Assembly: GCA_020284085.1 (NCBI GenBank)
Contig: JACEVL010001679.1
Location: forward strand, 1-64,000
Origin: Aporrectodea caliginosa
Lineage: Eukaryota; Annelida; Clitellata; Crassiclitellata; Lumbricidae
DNA: 64,000 nt
Reading direction: 5' to 3'
The position numbers and the translations under genes were made by a program. Shown one piece after another: positions 1 to 11,119 of the stretch. The notes below the pieces were generated by a model. That model was not told where the DNA came from. It saw only the letters and a program-made list of their open reading frames with translations, and did not search any database. The stretch's first letter is position 1; the number at the start of each line of letters is the position of its first letter.

Positions 1-55
1 TTTCTTTCCCAATCAATCCAGCTTCCATTTTAATTTGATGATATAAAATAATTTA
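1..55. mobile_element. Edge of a second foldback-element arm (relic)
   Basis: The first bases match the right-arm subrepeat of the foldback element at 17778-20603, in the same orientation as 20515-20570. Both share the words AATCCAGCTTCCATTTTAA and a following ATA/AATAA block. The copy is cut by the window edge and is diverged. This is homology to another part of the window seen by eye; its full extent lies outside the window. Confidence 0.6.
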
Positions 56-1655
56 GCAACCTAAACTACGGGTTTACCGGTGTACAATATATGTTATATA
101 TATGTTATATATATATATAGGCTAGCGGATGAAAGATTATATACAATAATACAACGGAGCGTATAAGGGCATTGCTACAGTTTATGAAGAACCGCAGCTT
201 TTTCACTTCCGGTTTTACCGTTCTATAGACGCCATTTTAACTAAGTGTATATTTGTTGCATGCATTTGCATTTCATGATATTTCTAATTCTTCATTCCTT
301 TGGTTACCTGATAACATCATAACTGGCTAGTATAAATTAAATATCTTAACTAATTTGTCATTTCTAAGTGTTAATTAGAATCCGTAGTCAAAAGTCGAAA
401 CACGCACAAAGCAAACATTTATAGAATGTAGCTATAGTATAATAGTTGGTCTAATTATTCTCTTAATTCTATTGGCTGACTAACGGATGCACCGTGCAAG
501 TGATAGTATTGTGATCAGAGTTATTAAGTTTGAGTTTTGAGTTTGAGTTTGAGTGTGTTATGTTTTTGCTTTCATTTGCCTAACTACATTGGAAAATGAA
601 GTTGGTAGTGTTTGCTGATGTTAAAGCTGTCATTGTTTCTTCTAACTGCAACTCTTCCACTGCATGACAGCCACATGTCACTGATTTATTTATATATCAA
701 TTATTTTGGTGGAATATTTGAACTAATTTTGCCATATTTTCAAACTTCTTCGAATGACTTAAATAAGGATATACTGTATATCATAATAAAAAGGAAATTT
801 GGTATAATAAGTTGGGTAAAATGGGTTCCATTTGGCAGCAAATGCTCTAAAATTCGTTGTCGGCTGGGGCAGAGCCCACAGACCCCACTGAGGAGCTCAC
901 AACGCTCCCCAGACTCCTATAGTCGCGGCAGACTCTGTCCCAGTAGTCCAAATCCGTTAAAATAATATGCGCATTGCGCTGCCTCCATGTTACCTCATGA
1001 AGGCTAAGTTTCTTTCTATTGTTTTCAGAGGTTCTTACGTTTTACAAACAATTTAAGAGGCATAAATCGTCTGGCGATCTGGAATAACTTTTAATTGCAA
1101 TGGGATAACCCTGCCTATACTGTGATTATTAACCTTTTGGGGTTGTGTTTTTGATTGCATCAAAAGCATAAAAATAAAGCGTTTGCAACTTACATCATTT
1201 TTGAATAATATTGTGTCTGTATCTTTTTGATGTACGAATAAACGCCTTCGATTATTTCTTTCTAAACATGTTCTCATGTGCTATGCATATATGTAAGTTA
1301 CCATCTAAAAAAATTCGCCAAAAGTTAATGCCTCTCAAAATATTCCTATGCTGTCAGCGCATTATTAAAAGTCATGGCATTTAGTGAAATTTAGTGCAGT
1401 TACCTTTTTTAAATCTTTAATATTATTCATTTTAATACAACGCTTAAATAATAACCACTAGGGTGTTTTTAGCGTACATGTGATTTTTTCAACTCAAATA
1501 TTTTTTATCGGCCTCGTCGAATTATGATGCCAATACATATATAAACTCCATATCTGAAATTATAGCCTGATAGGTGAGCATTTAGGACTTGCTCAAGGCG
1601 ACCGAATTATTGTAAGAGAGAAAGAGAGCGATGCGGGGAGCGTGAGGAACGTTAT
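56..1655. other. AT-rich non-coding DNA, no feature recognised
   Basis: I see no coding signal on either strand. The only structure is a short run of GAGTTT-type repeats near 528-556 and small AT dinucleotide runs near 90-120. The open frames at 612-965 and 1053-1277 show no family similarity and have codon content expected of AT-rich spacer. Confidence 0.5.
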
Positions 1656-1659
1656 CGTG

Positions 1660-2690
1660 CAAGCACAGCTGTATCGACGGCGTTTCTCTGTTGGAACCGT
1701 CATCTGAAGAAGAGGAGTCATCAGCTATAATAGCTCAGAAAAAGCCAGAACCGTTGACGTCTGCTTTGCCACAAAGTGACAGAGGGGAACAATCTCTGTA
1801 TAGTTACTCGTTATGTTGCACCAGCTCTAGATCCCACCAGAACCAGAAGCCTCTCATGTTTTATCTGCACTCGCTGCATCAAATCTATAATTATGCAGAA
1901 CCAGCTGGTGAGCTGATCATCGGTCCTTCAGCGATCCATCGAGCAAGGAAAGATAACCGCGCAGCCCTAGCAGCAGACTGCCAGCAGTGATTCGTGAATC
2001 TTTCGATCCGAAGGCTCTTACTATCCACTGGGACGGAAAGATCATGCCAGATGTTACAGTTACAGGACGAGGGTGTGTCGATCGCCTTCCAATAATGGTA
2101 TCTGGTAAGGATGTGTCCAAGCTATTGGCCATCCCCAAACTCCAGTCTGGTACAGCTGCCGTCAAGGCAGATGCGTGTTTGGCCAAGATAAGAAGTTAGG
2201 GGTTGACCGAATCGTGGCCGTGTTTCGACACAACAGCGAGTACCACGGATTACAAGGGCAGTGTTTGCATGAAGATGGATGCTGAATTAGGAATGGACCT
2301 CTTTTACCTTGCCTGTTAGTAGTTGTCATGTTTCTGAAATAGTTCTGGACAAGGTTATTTCACTGCATGATTCTGTAAGAATTCGGTGAAGAACTCTTCA
2401 GTCATTTTCGTGCCTTCAGGCCGCAAATCGATCAGGCCAAGTATCGCACACAAGTGGAGAGTAAAGATGCAGCACAACGTGTCACAGAAATTCGAGACAA
2501 TGTTAACACCTTAAGCCTTTGCATTGCAGCAACTGAGTACTGAATACAACAGAAACGACGACAAAGAGCTACTAGAATTAAGTCCAGGTACCCAAAGGCA
2601 TTTCAGAGCGCGCATTGGATGGCACTGCGATCTATGTGATCAAGATGTTGCTTTTTAAAGAGCTGTTTCCCATTCAACAACGCTAGAGCA
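1660..2690 (+). pseudogene. Decayed transposase-like gene of the HWDGK/FDTTA family
   Basis: A frame from 1691 begins acidic (EPSSEEEESS) and reaches IIGPSAIHRARKD. It passes by a one-base shift at about 1987 into a frame with LTIHWDGKIMPD, DRLPIMVSGKDV and AIPKLQSGTA. After more shifts the blocks CFDTTAST and LFYLAC (2225-2320), HVSEIVLDKVI (about 2325) and FRPQIDQAKYRT (about 2412) follow. Near 2615 come HWMA and, in another frame, AIYVIKMLLFKELFP. The order and wording match a large uncharacterised family I recall from cnidarian, annelid and aphid genomes (HWDGK, LP.LVSG, VPKL.SGT, FDTTA.N, RHH, WMAKAIY.LK). I believe it is transposon-derived, but that is recollection. The copy has several frameshifts and stops, so it cannot make the protein. 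Terminal repeats were not found. Confidence 0.7.
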
Positions 2691-2699
2691 CACAGAGGA

Positions 2700-3290
2700 C
2701 ATATCGACAATGCTACTGGCAAAAGGTGAAGAATCATCTACTTCGAGTGTTGCCTTTGTGACAACAACTTACGTGAAGTAGGCCTACTAGCTCTATGAAA
2801 CCCCAATGAACGATCTTCAATTCTGGAAGAAAATCCATACTTACACAGAAAAGGAAATCTCACAGGTCAACCTGCAATCTCCCTACACCCTTGTGACGAT
2901 TCAGTCACCGAAAAACAGTGCAGGCATGGTCTACAACATGCTCAACAATCCGATGAATCTCCAACGAGGTTTCCTCCCATACAATTTCATGATGCATCTA
3001 CATATAAAAGCACTAACCGATTTCTTCACCGCTTCTACCACCAAAATAACCCAGATCCTTGGATTGGATGACTCTTCTTGGTCGAGACCAGCAACAATGA
3101 GAATCAGAACAATCATATAGAGAGGCAAAGATATCATATTCGCCCTAAGAGTCACGAACGATTTGGCGGAGAATGAGCGACCCTCATTTAGTCCTACAAT
3201 GAAGCCCTAGCTGTTTCGAAATGAGAAACAGAAACATTTGTTCTACAAATGGTCGAGTATCATTGAAACAAATTTTCAAAGCCACTAAAG
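2700..3290. other. Unassigned stretch next to the decayed transposase
   Basis: An open frame at 2806-3120 (104 residues, start MNDLQFWKKIH) has no motif I recognise. It could be the degraded C-terminal part of the upstream pseudogene or unrelated DNA. The stretch ends at a run of AATC tetranucleotides (about 3297-3320) where a minus-strand LINE tail begins. Confidence 0.3.
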
Positions 3291-3294
3291 GGAA

Positions 3295-3760
3295 TAAATA
3301 AATCAATCAATCAATCAAATCAGTTTATTTCCTGATCCAGCAAAGTACAATAATAGCAAAAAAACACAGTAAATTACATCAGTTGTGGATACCAAGGAGG
3401 AGACCCAGAAGGGATGAAGAATCCCGCTAATAGGGCCACCTAATAATTGAGAATAACAACAATAAATACATTACAGCCGGTTCTTGTTATTACACGAAGA
3501 CTTTGATGACCAGAAAATGGCTAAATAATTAAACAAAATTACAAACATAACTTAACTAACACTTAACTAACACACCCAATAAAAAAGAAAATAAGAATTC
3601 AAGTAATTTGCTGAATGAGGTAAAGGCGTAGTCTTTTCTTAAAAATGCGCAGACCAGGTAGTTGACGAATAGATAACGGAATACTATTCCAAACGTTGGC
3701 CCCTGCAAATCTGATAGAAAATAACGTTGGCCCCTGAAAATCTGATAGAAAATAAATTAC
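3295..3760 (-). mobile_element. LINE 3' end, CR1/Jockey-like, 5'-truncated
   Basis: Read on the minus strand, about 3745 down to 3600 encodes ANVWNSIPLSIRQLPGLRIF followed by KKRLRLYLIQ. This is the typical last block of a LINE reverse-transcriptase protein (WNSLP...S...FK..LK..L). It is followed by an AT-rich 3' UTR and a (TTGA)n tail at 3297-3320. The UTR block near 3400-3450 (GACCCAGAAGGGATGAAGAA and CCCGCTAATAGGG) matches 47470-47510 in the larger LINE at 47.4-48.9 kb, so both belong to related families. A 32-bp segment containing AACGTTGGCCCCTG is duplicated in tandem at about 3693-3755, inside the coding relic. Confidence 0.75.
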
Positions 3761-5520
3761 TAATAACAGTACTGACAGTATTTCCTTTGATTTTGCTTAT
3801 ATTTTATGTCTAAGTGTTGACTTTTGTTTTTTATGCGTGAAAATTACAATGTATCACAATGCTTTCTAAATGATAATTCTTACGGGGCTTTGAGCAAGTT
3901 CTAAATCTATTCCGATTTTCATATAATTTGGCAAATAACAATGTTTCTCAAGGTGGAACACAAAAACAGCAAGGCCGATATCAATTTTGACACTTCAGTT
4001 TTTAGACACACCCTAATAACCACGTGTGGTTATCTTGGTGGATTTTAAATTCTCCTGCGACATATGTATACATATATGCATATATAGGCGTATATACGCA
4101 TATGTGATTAATTTTTACATATGTATGTGCACAGCTAAAATAGAAAGTAAATAGTGGATTTTAAATTATTCTGCCATATACAGATATTGCACAACATGTC
4201 CTGTTAGATCTATCTAGATTCTCATAGTATAGGCCTAATGAACTTTTATATCATTTCGATTTCTCGCTTTGTGACAAGAAGATTACTACACCTATTGCGA
4301 TTACCTTTTTTAATGTAAGTCGCTTGAGGTCACAATCCCCAAATATGACGTCATCGCAAAATGACGTAATTTTCATTTGGTCTCTCATCAGTTGGGACAT
4401 TCGATTCATTTCTGTCGAGGGCTGCAGACAAAGAAGACGACAAAGGCGAGGAAAGATATCGAAGAAGACAACGAAAACGATGAAAAATGACGAAAGACGA
4501 CGAAGATGGTGAAGAAGACAACTATACCAACAGTTTCCGAACTGAGAGGCAATCGATCATCGAAGTGAGACCGAAATCATTCGTAATGTATGACTCAAAT
4601 TTTATCATCGTCATTTTCAGCGACAGAAAATAATCGGTCATTAAGTATAAGGAAGTCTGGTAAAACTTAAAATTATTAAATGAAAAAGTAATAGGGGCTT
4701 ACAATGCAATTAAGAAGTGAATATAGAAATAAATTAGGAAAAGAAGTATTACATAAATTAAAGTAAGAACATTTTATGGCGTACTTTCCCTTCTTTTACT
4801 GCATCTGTTGTTCATGATTTTGGTTTGTTAAATATTGATATTGCTCGCTTCTAAAGTACCATTCAGGACAGTTTTACATAAAAGCGTCAAATCGTCGCCA
4901 CAGAGAAACAGTAACACATGCAGACAGTCGATAGGCTACATGGACCATAGACGTGTACAATAGTGCAGCTGTTATAGGGCCTACACGCCGCTATAGTCGT
5001 CCATGTATGATCAGATGGACGACATCCGGACTCAGACTTAGTAAGATGGACTCGATTTTTCCTTGTCTGCGTGTCTGGCTTAATTTTCGTTTCCCATGTA
5101 GAGCATATCAGCATCATGACGTCATTTTCTAATTTGACGTCATAATACTTTCGGACAATTGAAGTCATTTTTAGACAAAGATGGCTGAAGTGTATTATGA
5201 CGTAGATAAAGATGACTAAAGTGTATTGTGACGTCATATGTATAATTTGACCATAGTTTACAGATCCCGTTTTGACCATGCATGCAGCGGCGTTGCCTTG
5301 TCTTGTTTCACTGTATTGTATTTTCGTTTGTTAGATCATTTAAGAAACCATTCTGAAACAAGCTGACAAATACCCGAAGACGATTGAGGTTATGTTCTGA
5401 AGATGTTTGAAGCGGAAGAACGAAGACGAATTTGCAAATGTAAGTGATTCGATTTTATACGCTTGATTAACCGATCTATTGGGCCTTACAAATTTAAGCT
5501 TCAATCGAGGATTGAGTTCA
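3761..5520. other. Non-coding stretch with a cluster of TGACGTCA palindromes
   Basis: No gene is recognised. Four perfect TGACGTCA octamers lie at 4346-4353, 5117-5124, 5135-5142 and 5229-5236, with half sites at 4361 and 5199. Two imperfect copies of a roughly 32-bp unit (AAAGATGG/ACT...GTGTATT) lie at about 5176-5236. A self-complementary CATATG/GCGTATAT tract lies at about 4060-4105. Open frames at 4324-4512 and 4887-5279 have no recognisable domain. Confidence 0.45.

Positions 5521-5556
<36 letters not shown>
5521..5556. repeat. (AT)n microsatellite
   Basis: An uninterrupted AT dinucleotide run of about 35 bases. The 300 bases after it, up to the hAT-like element, hold no recognised feature. 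Confidence 0.95.
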
Positions 5557-5561
<5 letters not shown>

Positions 5562-5873
5562 TAGGGCCTAATAGCTTGCATGTTTGCATGTTCTAGTTGA
5601 ACTTTTCCGGGTTAGCCGACAATATAGCTGCCTACCAAATTTTTTGAATGGTAATTATCTGATTTGTTTAAGTTCTGTGTTTACCTTTTATGTAGTTTCC
5701 ATGGCAGGAGGTACGCTGTTGTGTTATGTCGGCTTAAGTTTCCGGCCTCCAATGGTTATTGTTTCGACATAAGTTCAGCTCACACTGCAATGACTGCTGA
5801 AGGAAGGAAGATCCTCTGTATACCCTCTCTGTCTTCTCATCAAAGGCTGGTTCGTCCAGGTAAGACCTACCTT

Positions 5874-7076
5874 CAGGGCCGTATTAAGGGGGGGGTGTGT
5901 TAAGGGTGCTGCAGCACCCGGACCCGCAGGTTTGAGGGACCCGCATTTTCGAAAGTGAAGAACTTTTTTAATGTTAAATCTATAGCGAAAATGCTGTTCT
6001 GTCTATATACTCTATATTAACGTGTGCACTGTGCAAGTATAGAGGGCCAGAGGGTTACAAACTGCAGAGACAGACAACATTGACATGGCATGGAAGATTG
6101 GCATGACTCTGAATGACCCTCGCTCTCCGATGTATATAGACTGAAAGTTCCCAATTGCACCAGAGTCATCTCCCACACAAAACGCATGCACACAAACATC
6201 AGGCAGGTTAAAACATATCCCCATCAAATTAGCACATGTTCGCCCTGTCATGCTCCACGAGTTTTGATATATATGCCGATAAAATGTCTAGTGCAGTCGG
6301 CATTTGAACCCAAATCACATAGGCCTATTTAAGAAATTGCGATTTTCTACAAGTGGCTTTCGGATTGGAATTTTTCTTAAGTAACAGCTAAATCGTATGC
6401 AATGGGAAAGAAACGCCCATCTTCCGGCTGCATGCGGCCCGATTATTTGAATGTTTGAGAAAATGGCAAAGACGAAACTTGAACAGGTAGGCCTAGACCT
6501 AAACATGTTTCTGTAAGTTTCTTGGCAGTGATGTTAAGCAAAATATGCACAGATTTTGACACGCTATAGCTGCATATATATAGCGTGTTTGAAGCATGCT
6601 CAACGCCAGCTTGGCTTCTGTGAACACTTTAATCTGCTTACAAAACTGGGACTATAGTAGGCCTTTAGCCTATAGGCCTACTTCAACAGTAAATTGCTCT
6701 ACTATATATATATATATATAGAGAACAGTTTACACGCATCTATAGAGGCCCGGACAACAGTGCCGCCAAAGGCGCCAAAACTTGTGATTACTAAGTCTTA
6801 TATGTAGTAATTACAATACAATAGTATGGCCTCTCTCTCTCCCTCTCTGTCTGTCTATCTCTATCTTTGCTTATAAGGCCAGGGCGACCCTGCAGCGCGC
6901 GTGTTTAAAACAGTTTAATATTATCGGATTGCCGTAACTCGCCCTGGGCGCCAAAATACCTCGCGTGCACGCCCACGCCGGCACCTCTTCTTTCCCACTT
7001 CGACCTCTGAATCACAGCAACAGGGCCCGCACTAGCCTTCAGCATCCGGGCCCGCACTAGCTTTAATACGGTCCTG
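5874..7076. mobile_element. Non-autonomous hAT-like element with a perfect 8-bp TSD
   Basis: The left end reads CAGGGCCGTATTAAGG and the right end, reverse-complemented, CAGGACCGTATTAAAG. CCTACCTT lies immediately outside both ends (5866-5873 and 7077-7084). An 8-bp duplication and CAGGGCCG-type termini are characteristic of hAT transposons. No transposase frame is visible in the 1.2 kb, so this is a deletion derivative or MITE. Inside are a CTCT/CTGT-rich patch at 6832-6868 and GC-rich segments near 6750 and 6940-7060; the latter duplicates GGGCCCGCACTAGC within 45 bases. Confidence 0.85.
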
Positions 7077-8119
7077 CCTACCTTGATGGTGTAGAGCACA
7101 TAGTGAAATTCATTTTTACTTAATCTTACACTCTTAAAATTGCAGAGTTTTCTCAGCTATGCTTTTCTTAGTTATTATGATAAACTTCATGGAACTATGC
7201 AAAATTGCTATTTCAAGGGAAAATTTAGTTTAGTCAGCAAACTTTAGCTGAAAGAGGTAACTTGCGCTTTGGTAATTCTGCTAAGAATGCATAGAGGCTA
7301 GGCATTCTCAAAATGACTATGCGCTAACGTGTCTTCACAAAGCGTTTGTCTTTATACCTTATCCAAATACTTATGCAGGCTATGACCCTTAGTTGAAATA
7401 GCATCGCAACTTAGGTATACATAATCAGCTATGCAAGTTAGCTGGCTAGCAGCAATGATCGGCATCCATTAAGCCCCGCCAAGAGGCTTTGCTGCATTAA
7501 CAACGCCACATAGCCAGACATCAGTTATCTGCATCTGATTTGGACACCGTTGATTGGCTATTGGCTATCAAGGAATAGGCTGCACGATTTTCAAACCCCG
7601 GTCGACCGTCCACGAGGCAATTAACACCCTAATCACTTAAACATCTGGCAATCTGTAGAGGATGACCACTGTGTGATGTATATATAAGGACGTATATTTA
7701 GATATATAATGTGCTTGTTGAACTCATGTATATAACGCTGATGTAGGCGTAAGATTATATATATTTATATACACGATGTAATTGTAATACTGAACTCTAT
7801 CAAATCGCGTTGTTAGACTGTTAGACACATCATTCCAGACGAAGTCGAGTAGACGAAAGGTCGAATGCTCGACAATAAAATTTGAAAAGTCTCTAGTTTG
7901 TTTCAAAACCAGAGCCTTTTCTGAATTATACCTATCCCTTATGTCTAACATCAGCAGCGCCTGGAATAGTCTAGGTCTATGGATACGAATCTAGCCATTA
8001 ACAGCCAACGACGACAGCGATTCTACAACAACTCTCACCAAAACAACTACAACAACGACTACAACAAGGGAGGCCACATTACACGTCGCCTCCAAGTCAA
8101 CAATGGACCACCAGCGAAT

Positions 8120-8655
8120 CATCAACGCAACAACGACTACAGCTCAAGATCGAGAAATGCCAACAGAAGTAGTAGCTTCGGCCGTATGGCCACTGGTGAC
8201 CAACGCAACAACAACTACTACTACTTACACCGCGACTACAACCACACAATAACTGGAACGGAAACCGTCACATCAGCAGTAACACCAACTAAGACAACAG
8301 CAACACACGCAACAACAACAACAGCAACAACAACAACAAAGCATCTAGCCTCCAGGCGACCATAGAAGCAACAAGGCATAATGAAAAGCCAACTACGCTT
8401 GCATAGCTACCCTACATAGGCAGCCAGAGCCCCCGCTACAACGCTAATTACGAGATCCAGCTAAGCATGCGTAGCTGACCCACCTACAGCGTGTATAGGA
8501 GAATCAGCTTGATATTTAAGGCAAATCAAGTACATTCTGATAACTACGCAAAATTACGTGGATCAGCTCAAGGCTTAGTAAGCTAATTTTTAGCTATGAA
8601 TCTTAGCTGTGTTGCCTGCGGAATCGGCTGATTTAACTTTGCAAATTTAAGAGTG
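8120..8655. repeat. Tandem unit 1 of the duplicated element end (536 bp)
   Basis: Begins CATCAACGCAACAACGACTAC-like and ends in the terminal word TTTAAGAGTG. It is nearly identical to 8656-9253. The length differs because unit 2 carries an extra 68-bp tandem copy and lacks two CAA triplets. Confidence 0.9.
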
Positions 8656-9253
8656 CATCAACGCAACAACGACTACTGCTCAAGATCGAGAAATGCCAAC
8701 AGAAGTAGTAGCTTCGGCCGTATGGCCATGGGTGACCAACGCAACAACAACTACTACTACTTACACCGCGACTACAACCACACAATAACTGGAACGGAAA
8801 CCGTCACACCAGCAGTAACAACAACTAAGACAACAGCAACACACGCAACAACAACAGCAACAACAACAAAGCATCTAGCCTCCAGGCGACCATAGAAGCA
8901 ACAAGGCATAATGAAAAGCCAACTACGCTTGCATAGCTACCCTACATAGGCAGCCAGAGCCCCCGCTACAACGCTAATTACGAGATCCAACTAAGCATGC
9001 GTAGTTACCCTACATAGGCAGCCAGAGCTCCCGCTACAACGCTAATTACGAGATCCAGCTAAGCATGCGTAGCTGACCCACCTACAGCGTGCATAGGAGA
9101 ATCAGCTTGATATTTAAGGCAAATCACGTACATTCTGATAACTACGCAAAATTACGTGGATCAGCTCAAGGCTTAGTAAGCTAATTTTTAGCTATGAATC
9201 TTAGCTGTGTTGCCTGCGGATTCGGCTGATTTAACTTTGCAAATTTAAGAGTG
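8656..9253. repeat. Tandem unit 2 of the duplicated element end (598 bp)
   Basis: Second copy of the unit, containing its own internal duplication of about 68 bp (about 8938-9073, the block CCTACATAGGCAGCCAGAGC ... GCATGCGTAG occurring twice). It ends at the element's right terminus. Confidence 0.9.
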
Positions 9254-9349
9254 TACTTGAACGATTCCGTTAGTGTTTCTTGCCTTACTATATTTGTAAG
9301 CCTACCCACATTTCAGCTTAAAACTTTCTCTCGCGTTAACTTCCATCTC

Positions 9350-9500
9350 GACTATTATGAGTACACTGACCGTACTCTGTTTATGGGAAGATGAGACGGC
9401 GGGGAGAGGACTGGTCAGTGGTCACCAACCCTGGTATGCCAGGGCGAAAAAAGAAGGAAGTCACTAGCACCTCATACTCAGAGCTGTCACTAAAGTTATA
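9350..9500. repeat. Dispersed repeat shared with 45685-45840
   Basis: ATTATGAGTACACTGACCGTAC and its neighbours, including a GGAAGATGA word and GAGGACTGG, recur in the same order at 45685-45840. Both copies are followed by AAG..GTCA and CTCAGAG words. The family is unknown. Confidence 0.6.
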
Positions 9501-9504
9501 CTGC

Positions 9505-9640
9505 ATATCTTCTTCTTTCTCTTCCTCTTCTTCGTCTTCCCCACCTCCTCCTCATTCTCCTCCTCCTCGTCCGTCTCCTCCTCTCCTGCTCCTCCTGCTC
9601 CTCCTCTTCCTGCTTGACTTGATTCTTCCTGCTTAAGTAA
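9505..9640. repeat. Pyrimidine-rich TTC/TCC tract
   Basis: About 130 bases almost entirely C and T on the plus strand, built of TCTTCC, CTCCTC and CTCCTG words. The 81- and 74-residue frames across it are translations of this low-complexity tract. Confidence 0.9.
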
Positions 9641-9713
9641 GTAAGTGTGTTCTTTATTAAACGCTTTCAAACGCATGGCGCTGTACATACAAAGTTATAA
9701 ATAATTATCAAAT

Positions 9714-10471
9714 GGCTGTGACTAGCGGACCGCGAGGCGGTCCGCAAGTTTCCAATACTAGCGGGCCGCCAGTCTCACGTGACTCCAGAGAGAGACAGGC
9801 GGCCCTCAAATTTCGAATACTAACGGTCCGCCAAGACACAAAATTGACAGAGAACCTTAATTTAGGTTTTATTACGCTAAGGTGACAAACATTTAGTATC
9901 ATGCTGCGTAAATTTATTGGCGTTTTACGGTATTTTTGGCATGATGCTCGGATGGTACTACGTTTTTTAACGACGACACTAACCCTAACTCCCTGACCCT
10001 AACCGACCCTCACGACGCTTAACTTTACCCTAAACAAGGTAACTACTCATAAGCACTCCCAATTCCAGACCGAAGGAAATAGGTAAATTTTCAAATGTGC
10101 AAAAAATTAACGGGGTATAACATAGGAAAATATTTTGACCCTAACGGGATTCGAACCTCAAACCTCTGAATTGACATTCCAGCACGCTAACCACTCGACT
10201 ACGGAACACCACACAATCGTAATGAATAATATTGGATCTAATTCTGCATGTGCAGTCTTCTTCGCCGCATAATTATTCATAGATTCAAACGTCTTTGCAT
10301 CACGCATTGTTAGATTACTTAAATTAGTTGTCTCGTACACTTTTTTTCAATTTTATAACTCGTTAAAACTAAAAAAACAACTTTTGCTCGACATAAATGA
10401 TCTGACACGTGACTGGCGGCCCGCTAGTATTTCAAACTTGCGGGCCGCCTGGCGGTCCGCTAGTCACTTCG
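9714..10471. mobile_element. Mutator-like (MULE-type) long-TIR element, 9-bp TSD
   Basis: About 60-bp GC-rich inverted repeats face each other: left GTGACTAGCGGACCGC...CAAGTTT then ACTAGCGGGCCGCCAGTC, right the reverse complement with few changes. TTATCAAAT flanks both sides (9705-9713 and 10472-10480). A 9-bp duplication with long TIRs points to the Mutator superfamily, by inference. The interior is non-coding and has three degenerate telomere-like CCCTAA words (9978-10012) and a tRNA-like segment. The outermost 4 bases of the two ends do not match, so the exact border could shift slightly. Confidence 0.7.
10141..10213 (-). pseudogene. tRNA-Asp-like sequence (tRNA pseudogene or SINE head)
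   Basis: On the minus strand there is an A-box-like TAGTCGAGTGGTTAGCG, a five-pair anticodon stem CTGGA/TTCAG around the loop ATGTCAA (anticodon GTC, U33 kept), and a B-box GGTTCGAATCC. The T-stem and acceptor stem pair poorly, so a functional tRNA is unlikely. It lies inside the long-TIR element, so it was carried or captured by it. Confidence 0.6.
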
Positions 10472-10480
10472 TTATCAAAT

Positions 10481-11115
10481 AGTAGCAGACAAGTATGTAA
10501 ATTATAATTAAACTAAAAACATTGTGGCCTATCTGTACAGCATCCTAACCATGCAGGAAACCGCGCCTGGTGAGGGAATCAAATCTAGAAAGAACACGGT
10601 TATGTGAGCGTGGGCAGACTATCTATCTCAACTCAAGTGCATTTTTTAAGACATTTAGAAAATGTTTGCTGAACAGTGCTAAATGCCACATAACGTACGT
10701 ATACAGCGGAAGCATGTTCCTATAGAGAAAGATTCGAGACATGAGAAAATATACGACGTGCACGGTGAGTTGATATACAGAAGCGCGGTGCCTGCATAAT
10801 TGCATGAGCAGCTGAGCGCAACGATCGCTGACCTGGCTGACTGGACCATGAGGCTTCCTGATGTTTGTCAGTGCGGTGCCGACTAGCAGAGCCGCCCCAG
10901 CCGGATAATCTTGTACCTTATTCTTTTTGATAATGATGCTAGGCCTGAAAATCTGTCATAACGTGTGTGTCTTTACTGTGTTTCTATAGGCACCTTTAGT
11001 TGGCGGCGATGATTCTGCCCTTTGGCGAGATGGGATCGATTGTGATGCATGTTCCGGTTGCACTGTGGCTCTGTGTCGTCTATGTTTGTGTCAGTAGTTG
11101 TTTGTGAGTAAGCGA
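10481..11115. other. Non-coding stretch, nothing recognised
   Basis: No terminal repeats, coding motif or array was seen. Confidence 0.4.
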
Positions 11116-11119
11116 CCCC

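Larger units (their letters stand above)
7129..9253. mobile_element. TA-flanked TIR element with duplicated right half
   Basis: The left end CACTCTTAAAATTGCAGAG mirrors the right end, which reverse-complemented reads CACTCTTAAATTTGCAAAG. TA lies on both sides (7127-7128 and 9254-9255), as for Tc1/mariner-type integration. The right part occurs twice in tandem: 8120-8655 and 8656-9253. The internal junction falls exactly at a copy of the right terminus (TTTAAGAGTG, 8646-8655). The Asn/Thr-rich open frames inside (7979-8365, 8653-8895) are translated CAA/ACT-rich DNA, not a recognised protein. No transposase is present. Confidence 0.75.

Noticed and set aside
7979..8895. Asn/Thr/Arg-rich proteins in two tandem copies
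   Set aside because: Low-complexity CAA/ACT-rich DNA inside a transposon; the second frame merely reflects the DNA duplication, and there is no domain.
9978..10012. Interstitial telomere repeat
   Set aside because: Only about three imperfect CCCTAA words, too few and irregular.
10141..10213. Functional tRNA-Asp gene
   Set aside because: The anticodon arm and B-box are good, but the T-stem and acceptor stem do not pair and it lies inside a transposon.
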